A DNA stretch of 5,784 nt from Kiritimatiellales bacterium (GCA_015486775.1 WFRA01000079.1:1-5784); one strand, 5' to 3'; counted from the stretch's first letter, positions 1 through 5,313 are shown. A program made the numbers and translations. The notes: generated by a model from the sequence alone, not told the origin.

Positions 1-551
1 GAATAGGCCTTCACCTCCGTTTTGGGGAGGTCGGCCAGAGGAAAGAGCAAGTAGGCCAGCTGCCGCTGGTCGAGCCGGTGCAGGAAATAGGACTGATCCT
101 TTTTCGGATCTCTGGCGCAGAGCAGATGGTATTTCCCCTCGCTGCCTTTTTCCACCCGGGCATAGTGACCCATGGCGAGATGGCCGCAGCGCAACTGGAT
201 GGCTCGGTCGAGCAGGAAGCCGAACTTCACGAAGGCGTTGCAGAGGATGCAGGGCGACGGCGTGCGCCCCGAGGCATATTCGGCCACGAACGGATCGACG
301 ATTTTCTCGGTGAAGATTTCCTGCGCGTTGACCACATAATGGCGGATGCCGAGGAAGGAGCAGACCTTGCGGGCGCGCTCGACATCCTCCAGCGAACAGC
401 AGCGCGAGCCGTCCTTCCACATGTGGGCCGTGAGGCCGATCACCTCGAAGCCCTGATCGACCAGCATGGCCGCAGCGGCGGAGCTGTCGGTTCCCCCGCT
501 CATGCCGACGGCCACGCGCTTTCTGGAATCGGAATGGTCGTGAGTGGACAT
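1..551 (-). CDS. mnmA: tRNA-specific 2-thiouridylase MnmA, N-terminal part (cut by left window edge)
   Basis: Cytoplasmic enzyme that uses ATP to adenylate, then thiolate, the wobble uridine U34 of tRNAs for Lys, Glu and Gln, with sulfur delivered as a persulfide. The first 183 residues are visible. A PP-loop ATP pyrophosphatase motif SGGTDSS lies at residues 18-24 (most members have SGGVDSS). A CCS-EDVERAR segment follows at 51-61. The first catalytic cysteine is C104 in the PCILCNAFVKF block (100-110), matching the family NPC-x-LCN-x-x-KF motif. GHYAR is at 128-132 and DQSYFL at 152-157. The second catalytic cysteine and the tRNA-binding domains lie outside the window. The ATG at 551 is the first possible start after an in-frame stop upstream, and it precedes the PP-loop by a normal distance. 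No good Shine-Dalgarno sequence is seen next to it. A small same-strand ORF ends 71 bases upstream. Family assignment is firm. Confidence 0.93.
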   Translation of the reverse strand, partial: MSTHDHSDSRKRVAVGMSGGTDSSAAAAMLVDQGFEVIGLTAHMWKDGSRCCSLEDVERARKVCSFLGIRHYVVNAQEIFTEKIVDPFVAEYASGRTPSPCILCNAFVKFGFLLDRAIQLRCGHLAMGHYARVEKGSEGKYHLLCARDPKKDQSYFLHRLDQRQLAYLLFPLADLPKTEVKAY

Positions 552-622
552 GCGCGGAACATAGCCACACTCCGGAAGGATGGCAAGTACGGGCTGCCCG
601 TTCTACGCGGCTCGGGGTGCGG

Positions 623-835
623 CTAGGCATCCTTCGGGGCAAAGCTTTTCCGGTCCGGATGGTTGCACAGAACCATGCCGCCATAGCGGACGGCATAGCG
701 GCAGGCTTGCTTGCTCTCATTTCGGCACAGGGAATAGCCGGGAAGGTAGTCCACCGCAACGCAATCGGAAAAGTCGCTTTTCCAAATGCTGGAAAACTCT
801 TCTTTCGCCCTTGCTTTTTTCCAAAATCCCCACAT
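623..835 (-). CDS. Small four-cysteine hypothetical protein upstream of mnmA
   Basis: Possible 70-residue protein that I do not recognise. It has four cysteines (C25, C37, C45, C57), the last in an LCNHP motif, spaced in a way that could bind zinc or an Fe-S cluster. The N-terminus is basic and aromatic (MWGFWKKARAK). The tail is charged, and there is no membrane segment. I chose the ATG at 835. The frame is open further to a TTG at 886, but that extension is less protein-like. A GGTGGAG stretch almost touches the ATG, and a GGA lies about nine bases away, so the ribosome binding site is only fair. A CATAAT that could be a -10 box lies at 849-854 on this strand. The gene reads in the same direction as mnmA with a 71-base gap, so co-transcription is possible. 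The overlapping plus-strand frames look like shadows. The amino-acid composition looks real, but there is no family support. Confidence 0.45.
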   Translation of the reverse strand: MWGFWKKARAKEEFSSIWKSDFSDCVAVDYLPGYSLCRNESKQACRYAVRYGGMVLCNHPDRKSFAPKDA

Positions 836-1002
836 ACTCCACCATCCAATTATGTGTTCAGCCCCGACGCGGCCACATACTTTCAAAGGAGCATCAGGAA
901 CACAAAGGGAATCACTCGACTTTTTTTAGTACTTTTTACTAGACGCGGTAGCAACGGCTATCCTATAACCCATTTTTTAACAACCAACAAGAGGTAACTA
1001 CT
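836..1002. promoter_or_regulatory. AT-rich divergent intergenic region with weak promoter candidates
   Basis: This gap separates the minus-strand small cysteine ORF from the plus-strand ribbon-helix-helix gene and is clearly more AT-rich than the flanking genes, with T-runs at 921-927, 933-937 and 973-978. On the plus strand, TTTACT (935-940) and TATCCT (959-964), 18 bases apart, form a weak sigma70-like pair for the ribbon-helix-helix gene. An alternative -10 is TATAAC at 964-969. The ribosome binding site GAGG is at 991-994, 8 bases before the ATG. On the minus strand, CATAAT (849-854) is a possible -10 box without a good -35. The promoter calls are by eye only and could be chance in AT-rich sequence. 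Confidence 0.35.
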
Positions 1003-1185
1003 ATGGCAACGAATCCGATTGGGAAAAATACAAAAACCATTGGCATCAATATGTCGAAAGAGATGGCCGACGAACTTGAAAAGCGTGCGAGTTCCATGCA
1101 CCTTTCCACCAGCAAATACTGCAAGGTCATCCTGACGCAATGGATGGATTCCGGCAAGAAGCTGGTGCTTCAGGAAAAGAAGTAG
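1003..1185 (+). CDS. Ribbon-helix-helix (Arc/CopG-type) small DNA-binding protein
   Basis: A 60-residue protein with the pattern of the ribbon-helix-helix fold. A short beta strand lies around residues 11-17 (KTIGINM). A first helix, SKEMADELEKRASSM, follows at about 18-32. A turn (HLST) leads into a second helix, SKYCKVILTQWMDSG, at about 37-51, and the tail is basic. In this fold two subunits pair their strands and insert them into the DNA major groove, so a transcriptional regulator or antitoxin-type role is expected. The start is well supported by GAGG eight bases upstream. It stands alone: no partner toxin ORF lies next to it, and a strong hairpin follows at 1209-1237. This argues for an orphan regulator, possibly autoregulating its AT-rich upstream region. 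The fold is a confident call from the pattern. The target and function are unknown. Confidence 0.8.
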   Translation: MATNPIGKNTKTIGINMSKEMADELEKRASSMHLSTSKYCKVILTQWMDSGKKLVLQEKK

Positions 1186-1208
1186 ACCCGCTTCAAGAAG
1201 ACAAGACG

Positions 1209-1237
1209 GCGCAAGGCTTCGTTCCGAAGCCTTGCGC
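1209..1237. terminator. Bidirectional hairpin terminator between convergent genes
   Basis: A perfect 13-base-pair stem (arms 1209-1221 and 1225-1237, core GCAAGGCTTCG) encloses a three-base TTC loop. It sits in the 58-base gap between the plus-strand ribbon-helix-helix gene, whose stop is at 1185, and the minus-strand aldo/keto reductase, whose stop codon begins at 1244. The plus-side tail (TTGTTCCT) and the minus-side tail (TCTTGTCTTC) are T-rich but not pure U-tracts. The position and stem strength make a shared terminator the best reading. Confidence 0.75.
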
Positions 1238-1243
1238 TTGTTC

Positions 1244-2428
1244 CTACGATTCGCTGAGCCGCTTGGCGGGCTTTTCATAGAACAGGCGGTGCGCCTCGGC
1301 GAGTATGCCGGGAATGCGGTCGGCGAACGGACTGCTGGACAGGCAGGCCCAGTCCTGATTTTCCACATCCACGGCCGGCATCCCTGGAAACCAATGCTCG
1401 GCGTTGCCGAGCAGGTTATAGCGCATTTTCGCAAACTCCGTCAGATCCAGCCCCCGGTGGAACGTCCAGAGGCGTAGGATCTCGCGCACGTTGATGTTGC
1501 CCGGGGTATTGGTGTAGTGCGGAAGACCTTCGTGCCAACGATGCACCCAGTCCGCGCCCAGATCGTTTTCCAGCGACTGGACAATCCGTGCCTCGACCTC
1601 CCCCACCACCGGATCGTTCCAATGGTTGGAAACGGCGGCGACATGCTCGTCGAAATCCGACGGCTTGGCCGCGCCGATGCTCAGCGTATGCACCTCCGGT
1701 CGCGACAGGCAATAGAGGTCGTTCCACTGCATCGGCGAGAGCGGATCGCATAGCCCGGCCATTTTTTGAGTGGGGTGGTAGAGCACCCCGCCCTTGTCGT
1801 TGGGGCTGATGATGAACACGCCCATGTCCTGCTTCGCGGCGGCCTCGACCATCGGCCAATGGATCGGGTGGTAGACAAAATACCAGTGCAGGTTGACATA
1901 GTCGAACTCGCCGGTTTCGCAGGCCGACACCACCGTCTCCGGCCCGGCATGGGTGGAGAAGCCGCAAAACCGCACGCGCCCCTCCTTCTGCAGCTGGCGG
2001 ATGGCATCCAAGCAGCCCCCTTTTTTCAAACTGGTTTCCAGCAGCTCGGGCGTGTTGATTCCGTGGATCGACAGAAAGTCGACATACTCCAGCTTGAGAT
2101 AGCCCATCGAGACTTCGAAAGTTTCGAGGAACTCGGCCGCCGTCTCCTTCACGTTTATCTTGGTCTGCACCAGCATTTTGTCGCGTTCGATCTTCGGCAG
2201 CACCCAACCCAACTGCATCTCCGACGACCCGTAGCCTCGGGCGGTCTCGATGTGGTTGATGCCGGTCTCCAGAGCATGGTGTACAATGGCCTCGACATTT
2301 TCCTGGATCTCCCGATCCACCTTGCCGGGCTCCAGATCCTCCCATCCCTGCTGGAAACGCATCCCGCCACAGGTCAGCACCGGCATCTGCACTTCCGTTC
2401 TTCCAAACCGTTTCGTTCGCATCGTCAT
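1244..2428 (-). CDS. Aldo/keto reductase family oxidoreductase (COG1453-like, no Fe-S tail)
   Basis: A 394-residue cytoplasmic NAD(P)H-dependent oxidoreductase of the aldo/keto reductase TIM-barrel superfamily; the substrate is unknown. The N-terminal FGRTEVQMPVLTCGGMRFQ (8-26) is typical. The catalytic tetrad positions are visible as E61 (in HIETARGYGSSE, where classical enzymes have Asp), Y66, K90 (LVQTK) and H122 (LSIHGIN). HTLSIGAAKPSDFDEH (247-262) is the cofactor-binding segment near the barrel end. The C-terminal extension (about 290-394, with TPGNINVREILRL and MRYNLLGNAEHWFPG) resembles a subgroup I associate with cyanobacterial proteins. It lacks the cysteine cluster seen in other COG1453 members. 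The ATG follows uvrC by 3 bases, and its AAGGA site overlaps the uvrC stop region, so translation is probably coupled. Nothing in the sequence ties its substrate to DNA repair. An alternative start is the Met at residue 3. Confidence 0.88.
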   Translation of the reverse strand: MTMRTKRFGRTEVQMPVLTCGGMRFQQGWEDLEPGKVDREIQENVEAIVHHALETGINHIETARGYGSSEMQLGWVLPKIERDKMLVQTKINVKETAAEFLETFEVSMGYLKLEYVDFLSIHGINTPELLETSLKKGGCLDAIRQLQKEGRVRFCGFSTHAGPETVVSACETGEFDYVNLHWYFVYHPIHWPMVEAAAKQDMGVFIISPNDKGGVLYHPTQKMAGLCDPLSPMQWNDLYCLSRPEVHTLSIGAAKPSDFDEHVAAVSNHWNDPVVGEVEARIVQSLENDLGADWVHRWHEGLPHYTNTPGNINVREILRLWTFHRGLDLTEFAKMRYNLLGNAEHWFPGMPAVDVENQDWACLSSSPFADRIPGILAEAHRLFYEKPAKRLSES

Positions 2429-2431
2429 GGA

Positions 2432-3907
2432 CTATCCTTTTTTATCGAGTTCGCCGCGGATGAGTTCCGCCGTCTTCTGTCCGATGCCCGGAGCCTCGGC
2501 AATCTCCTGCAAGCTAGCACGCCCAAGCCGGGCGATCGAACCGAAATGCTTCAGCAGCATTTCCTTTTTGGCCTTTCCAATCCCTGGAATTTCGTCGAGC
2601 ACCGACTCCTTGATCCGCTGGCGGCGCAGCTCGCGGTGGTAGGTGATGGCAAAGCGGTGCGCCTCGTCGCGCAGGCGCGTCACCACAGCCAGCCCGGCGG
2701 AATGGCGCGGTAAAAACAGGTTGCCGGCATTGTGCTCGTGATCCCAAACCACCTCCTCGTAGCGCTTGGCAAGTCCAACGATTGGAAGATTCCCAAGCCC
2801 CAGCAAAACCAATTCCGCCTTGGCCGCGCGTAGCTGGGTAATGCCGCCGTCCACCATCACCAGCCCCGGAAGCGGCTTCTCCTCCGCAAGCAGCCGCGAA
2901 TAGCGCCGCCGCACCACCTCGGCCATCGAGCGCGGGTCGTCCGCCCCCTCGACCGTCTTGATCCGGAACCGTCGGTAGCGGTTCGGAAACGGAATGCCGT
3001 CCACCGCGCAAACCATGCTGGCCACCGAGCTGGTGCCGGAAATGTTCGAGATGTCGAAGCACTCGATCACGCGCGGCTCCGCCGGGAGCTTCAACTGCTT
3101 TTGAAGCTCCGCCAGCCCCTTGCGCGCCTCCTCCTGCTTCATCTTCGGCGTCTTGCGCACCTTAGCCTTTTCCTTCACCGCATGGCCGAGGTGGAACAGC
3201 AGGTCGCGAAGGGCGGCCGCCTCCTCGAAACGTAGCCCCTCCGCCGCCGCCGCCATCTCGCCGCGCAGCTCCTTGAGCATCCCCATCCGCTCCCCGCGAA
3301 GGAAGGCGCAGGCCTCCTCCACCCGCTCGCGGTACTCCGCCTCGGTCACCTTTCCGATGCACGGCGCCGAGCAGTCCGCAATAATGTCGTCGTTGCAATG
3401 CCGGTAGGTCTCCGCATCTGGCACGCGCGGCTTGCAGCGCCGCAACCCAAACCGCCGCTCCAGAAACCCGATCGCCACCTTCGCCGCCATGCCCGAAACA
3501 TAGGGGCCGAAATAGGCCGCCCCGTCATCCTTCCGGATGCGGCACTTTCCAAGGGTTGGAAACCGGTGCTGCACATCCACGCGGATCATCGTGAAGCGCT
3601 TGTCGTCCTTCCAGAGCGTATTGTAGTGCGGGCGATACTCCTTGATCAACTTGCCCTCCGTCAGGATTGCTTCCGCCTCGGACTTGAGCACCACAATATC
3701 AAAATCGGCGATCGACCCGATCAGGCTGCGGATCTTCGGCTGCGCCGTGCGCTTTGTGTGGCTGCGAAAATAGCTCCGCACCCGCTTGCGCAGCGAGGCC
3801 GCCTTGCCGACATAGACAATCTTGCCGTCCCCATCGCGCATCAGATAGCACCCCGGAGCGTCCGGCAGGGTCTTGAGCTTTTCCTGGATGGCCTTCGAAA
3901 ATTCCAT
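2432..3907 (-). CDS. uvrC: UvrABC excinuclease subunit UvrC (short form)
   Basis: Nuclease subunit of nucleotide excision repair that makes both incisions around a lesion held by UvrB. It has 491 residues from the ATG at 3907. The N-terminal GIY-YIG nuclease shows GCY (19-21), YVG (32-34), R40 or R42, and E84 in ILTEGKLIKEYRP. Four cysteines, C158, C171, C179 and C183 (last two in DCSAPC), match the positions proposed to hold a [4Fe-4S] cluster in E. coli UvrC. A UVR helical segment follows at about 212-236. The RNase H-like nuclease has D285 (ECFDISN), D353 (MVDGG) and H417 (RDEAHRF), so the catalytic triad is intact. Two helix-hairpin-helix motifs close the protein (PGIGKAKKEML and PGIGQKTAELI). 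About 100-110 residues usually found between UVR and ECFDISN are absent, hence 491 rather than about 600 residues. An in-frame TTG at 3961 would add 18 unfamily-like residues and run into the palindrome side, so I rejected it. Confidence 0.93.
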   Translation of the reverse strand: MEFSKAIQEKLKTLPDAPGCYLMRDGDGKIVYVGKAASLRKRVRSYFRSHTKRTAQPKIRSLIGSIADFDIVVLKSEAEAILTEGKLIKEYRPHYNTLWKDDKRFTMIRVDVQHRFPTLGKCRIRKDDGAAYFGPYVSGMAAKVAIGFLERRFGLRRCKPRVPDAETYRHCNDDIIADCSAPCIGKVTEAEYRERVEEACAFLRGERMGMLKELRGEMAAAAEGLRFEEAAALRDLLFHLGHAVKEKAKVRKTPKMKQEEARKGLAELQKQLKLPAEPRVIECFDISNISGTSSVASMVCAVDGIPFPNRYRRFRIKTVEGADDPRSMAEVVRRRYSRLLAEEKPLPGLVMVDGGITQLRAAKAELVLLGLGNLPIVGLAKRYEEVVWDHEHNAGNLFLPRHSAGLAVVTRLRDEAHRFAITYHRELRRQRIKESVLDEIPGIGKAKKEMLLKHFGSIARLGRASLQEIAEAPGIGQKTAELIRGELDKKG

Positions 3908-3915
3908 GGACTGCA

Positions 3916-3943
3916 AATATACAGTTCCAAGGCTCCTTGGCAA
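3916..3943 (-). promoter_or_regulatory. Candidate uvrC promoter with internal dyad
   Basis: On the minus strand TTGCCA (3938-3943) and TATATT (3916-3921) are separated by 16 bases, a good sigma70-like pair. The spacer and -35 overlap a perfect dyad CCAAGG-CT-CCTTGG at 3927-3940, which could be an operator or chance. Transcription would start around 3909, only a few bases before the uvrC ATG at 3907. That fits the absence of a Shine-Dalgarno sequence and suggests a leaderless mRNA. Inferred from sequence only. Confidence 0.45.
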
Positions 3944-3967
3944 AACAAGAGCGCATCGCAACTGCGC

Positions 3968-4013
3968 AGACCTATCATCCAGATCGACGGCCGTCGATCT
4001 GGATGATAGGTCT
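3968..4013. repeat. Perfect 46-base spacerless palindrome (copy 1 of palindromic element)
   Basis: The arms 3968-3990 and 3991-4013 are exact reverse complements with no central spacer (centre GACGGCCGTC, with ATCCAGAT and ATCTGGAT in the arms). It lies in the 180-base gap between the divergent uvrC and SRAP genes. Neither side is followed by a T-tract, so it is not an obvious terminator. The inner 44 bases align without gaps to 4571-4614, with 34 of 44 identical, so this is a repeat family with at least two copies here. It is likely a REP-like or miniature mobile element. It could also be a large operator between the two promoters. Confidence 0.9.
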
Positions 4014-4029
4014 ACTTTCCCGGTCTCTC

Positions 4030-4058
4030 TTGCGGATTGCCACAGATTCCCGTTTTAT
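4030..4058 (+). promoter_or_regulatory. Candidate promoter for the SRAP gene
   Basis: TTGCGG (4030-4035) and TTTTAT (4053-4058) are separated by 17 bases and lie between the palindrome and the SRAP ATG at 4088, predicting a leader of about 23 bases. No clear Shine-Dalgarno sequence precedes the ATG. The match is modest. Confidence 0.35.
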
Positions 4059-4087
4059 CGATCGCCCCGATCGTTTAGCTTTCATCC

Positions 4088-4756
4088 ATGTGCGGACGCT
4101 TCACACAAACCAAAAGCCGGAAAGAGGTTCTCGAACAACTCGGGGAAATCGAACTCCCCCCGCTCTTCCACCGCCGCTACAACATTGCGCCCACCCAGAA
4201 CGTCGCCATCATCCGCTCCAGCGAACCCCGCCGCACAACGGAATGCATCTGGGGATTCCGGAATCCAAAATCCCCGGCGCCCATCATCAACGCCCGTTCC
4301 GAAACCCTCGCCGAGCGCCCCCTATTCAAAGACCTGCTCGCCACCAACCGCTGCCTCGTTCCCGCCGACGGATTCTACGAATGGAAAGGCAAGCAGCCCT
4401 ACTATTTCCAAACCTTGGAAAAGCAGCTCTTCGCCTTCGCCGGGCTCTGGCGCGGCGACCGCTGCGTGATCCTCACCCGCGCCGCCGACGAAAACATGCG
4501 CGGCATCCACCACCGCATGCCCGTGATCCTCAAGCCTTCCGACTGGCAAAGGTGGCTCTCCCCCGCCCCGGATCTAGAATCCAGATGCACGATCGTCAAT
4601 CTGGATTATAGATCGGCTCCTTGTTCAATATTCGACATTCGACATTCCCTCACCGCCCACCCCGTCTCGAGCCGCGTCAACAGGGCCGCCAACGACGACC
4701 CCGCCTGCATCGAAAAAATTGCCGAACAGGCGGACTTGTTTCCGGACGGGGAGTGA
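4088..4756 (+). CDS. SRAP-domain protein (SOS response-associated peptidase, YedK/HMCES type)
   Basis: A 222-residue protein of the family that protects abasic sites in single-stranded DNA by forming a thiazolidine DNA-protein crosslink through its N-terminal cysteine. The start is fixed by the invariant MCGRF, which places Cys2 at the N-terminus after Met removal. Other expected active-site residues are N32 (RYNIAPT), E72 (INARSET) and H141 (GIHHRMPV). GFYEWKGK (95-102) and the late PVSSRVN (192-198) plus NDDPACIE are family motifs. Residues 162-187, between WLSPAP and LTAHPVSSRVN, are encoded by a palindromic repeat and a short tandem repeat rather than family-like sequence. The loop there is 32 residues where I expect low twenties, and the rest of the fold looks intact. 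It is divergent from uvrC, and aroQ begins 30 bases downstream on the same strand. Confidence 0.93.
   Translation: MCGRFTQTKSRKEVLEQLGEIELPPLFHRRYNIAPTQNVAIIRSSEPRRTTECIWGFRNPKSPAPIINARSETLAERPLFKDLLATNRCLVPADGFYEWKGKQPYYFQTLEKQLFAFAGLWRGDRCVILTRAADENMRGIHHRMPVILKPSDWQRWLSPAPDLESRCTIVNLDYRSAPCSIFDIRHSLTAHPVSSRVNRAANDDPACIEKIAEQADLFPDGE
4571..4614. repeat. Imperfect 44-base palindrome inside the SRAP gene (copy 2)
   Basis: The arms 4571-4592 and 4593-4614 pair at 19 of 22 positions around a central GATC, with ATCCAGAT and ATCTGGAT at the same spacing as the intergenic palindrome. The mismatched pairs are 4577/4608, 4587/4598 and 4588/4597. Ungapped alignment with 3969-4012 gives 34 of 44 identities. 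It encodes residues 162-176 of the SRAP protein, starting exactly on a codon boundary. Confidence 0.88.
4626..4645. repeat. Short tandem repeat of ATTCGAC next to the in-gene palindrome
   Basis: Two adjacent ATTCGAC units (4629-4635, 4636-4642) and a partial third follow TTCAAT, in an AT-richer patch inside an otherwise GC-rich gene. It encodes the IFDIRHS segment of the SRAP protein. Similar CGACATT strings occur, to my memory, as dispersed intergenic repeats in Verrucomicrobiota and Planctomycetota genomes. That recollection is unverified. It probably belongs to the same inserted unit as the palindrome. Confidence 0.5.
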
Positions 4757-4786
4757 ACTAACCTGCCCGCCGACTTGGAGGATGCC

Positions 4787-5221
4787 ATGAAGATACTTGT
4801 ACTCAACGGACCGAACCTGAACCTGCTGGGAACCCGGGAACCAGAAATCTACGGAACCGAAACCCTGACCGATATCGAGGCACAGATGAAAACCATCTTC
4901 CCCGAGGTCGAGATCGAATTCCGGCAATCCAACTCGGAGGCGGATCTGATCACTTGGATTGGTGAGACGCGTGGGAAGTTTGACGGCATCGTCATCAATC
5001 CGGCCGCGCTCACCCACACCAGCCTGGGGCTGTGCGACGCACTCAAGGCGGTAGCCGATGTGGTTCCCGCCGTGGAGGTTCACCTGAGCAACACGCATAC
5101 CCGCGAAGCGATCCGCCACAAGAGCCTCACTGCCCCCGCCTGCATCGGGCAGATTATGGGGTTCCAGGGCTTTGGCTACACGCTGGCGCTACGGGCGCTG
5201 GTACAAAAGCTGAGTGCCTGA
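4787..5221 (+). CDS. aroQ: Type II 3-dehydroquinate dehydratase
   Basis: Catalyses the third step of the shikimate pathway, trans-dehydration of 3-dehydroquinate to 3-dehydroshikimate, as a cytoplasmic dodecamer in this family. It has 144 residues, a usual length. The opening MKILVLNGPNLNLLGTREPEIYG contains R17 and the catalytic Y22. N71 and H77 sit in INPAALTHTS, where the family usually reads INPGAYTHTS, so Gly and Tyr are replaced by Ala and Leu. E97, H99 and the SN of VEVHLSN (96-102) bind substrate and act in general acid catalysis, and R110 follows in AIRHKS. The GYTLAL helix ends the domain. The ATG at 4787 is set by a strong GGAGG five bases upstream, so an in-frame TTG at 4775 is rejected. 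It lies 30 bases after the SRAP stop and could share its transcript. No other shikimate genes are in view. Confidence 0.95.
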   Translation: MKILVLNGPNLNLLGTREPEIYGTETLTDIEAQMKTIFPEVEIEFRQSNSEADLITWIGETRGKFDGIVINPAALTHTSLGLCDALKAVADVVPAVEVHLSNTHTREAIRHKSLTAPACIGQIMGFQGFGYTLALRALVQKLSA

Positions 5222-5313
5222 GCGTGGAGCAGGGTTCTCTGTCGCAGGCTCCAGAATGGCTTCGCGCCAGCCTGCTCATTCAAGAATAGGGCAGGCTGGA
5301 AAGCCCGCCCCAC
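5222..5313. repeat. Intergenic repeat-like region with inverted repeats, possible terminator
   Basis: This gap between convergent aroQ and the clamp-loader-like gene holds a 9-base inverted repeat, CCAGCCTGC (5267-5275) and GCAGGCTGG (5291-5299), with a 15-base loop. It also holds a competing hairpin at 5289-5310 (GGGCAGGCT, GGAA loop, AGCCCGCCC, one mismatch). GCAGGCT occurs again at 5244-5250. Neither hairpin has a proper U-tract. The GCAGGCTGGAAAGCCCGCC type string recalls dispersed intergenic repeats of Verrucomicrobiota-like genomes. That is memory, not a search. It may act as a shared terminator. Confidence 0.5.

Noticed and set aside
589..601. Small hairpin ACGGG-CTG-CCCGT between the small ORF and mnmA
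   Set aside because: The stem is only five pairs and lacks a U-tract, which is expected by chance in GC-rich sequence.
78..626. A 182-residue plus-strand open frame
   Set aside because: It lies opposite mnmA, whose PP-loop and catalytic cysteine are in the minus-strand frame.
1003..1185. Toxin-antitoxin module
   Set aside because: Ribbon-helix-helix proteins can be antitoxins, but no toxin-like ORF lies beside it and a terminator follows directly.
958..1434. A 158-residue minus-strand open frame
   Set aside because: It crosses the ribbon-helix-helix gene, the hairpin terminator and the reductase 3' end, so it is not a coherent gene.
1416..2345. A 309-residue minus-strand open frame
   Set aside because: It is an alternative frame within the aldo/keto reductase gene, with low-complexity Arg/Gly-rich composition.
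1766..2713. A 315-residue plus-strand open frame across the reductase and uvrC genes
   Set aside because: It lies antisense to two clearly recognisable proteins, has no family motifs and follows their codon bias, so it is a shadow frame.
3908..3961. N-terminal extension of UvrC from a TTG start
   Set aside because: The 18 extra residues do not match the family, and they overlap a good promoter candidate and dyad. The ATG at 3907 gives a normal UvrC N-terminus.
3968..4013. Reading the palindrome as a rho-independent terminator
   Set aside because: It has no U-tract on either strand and sits between divergent genes, where no transcript needs to end.
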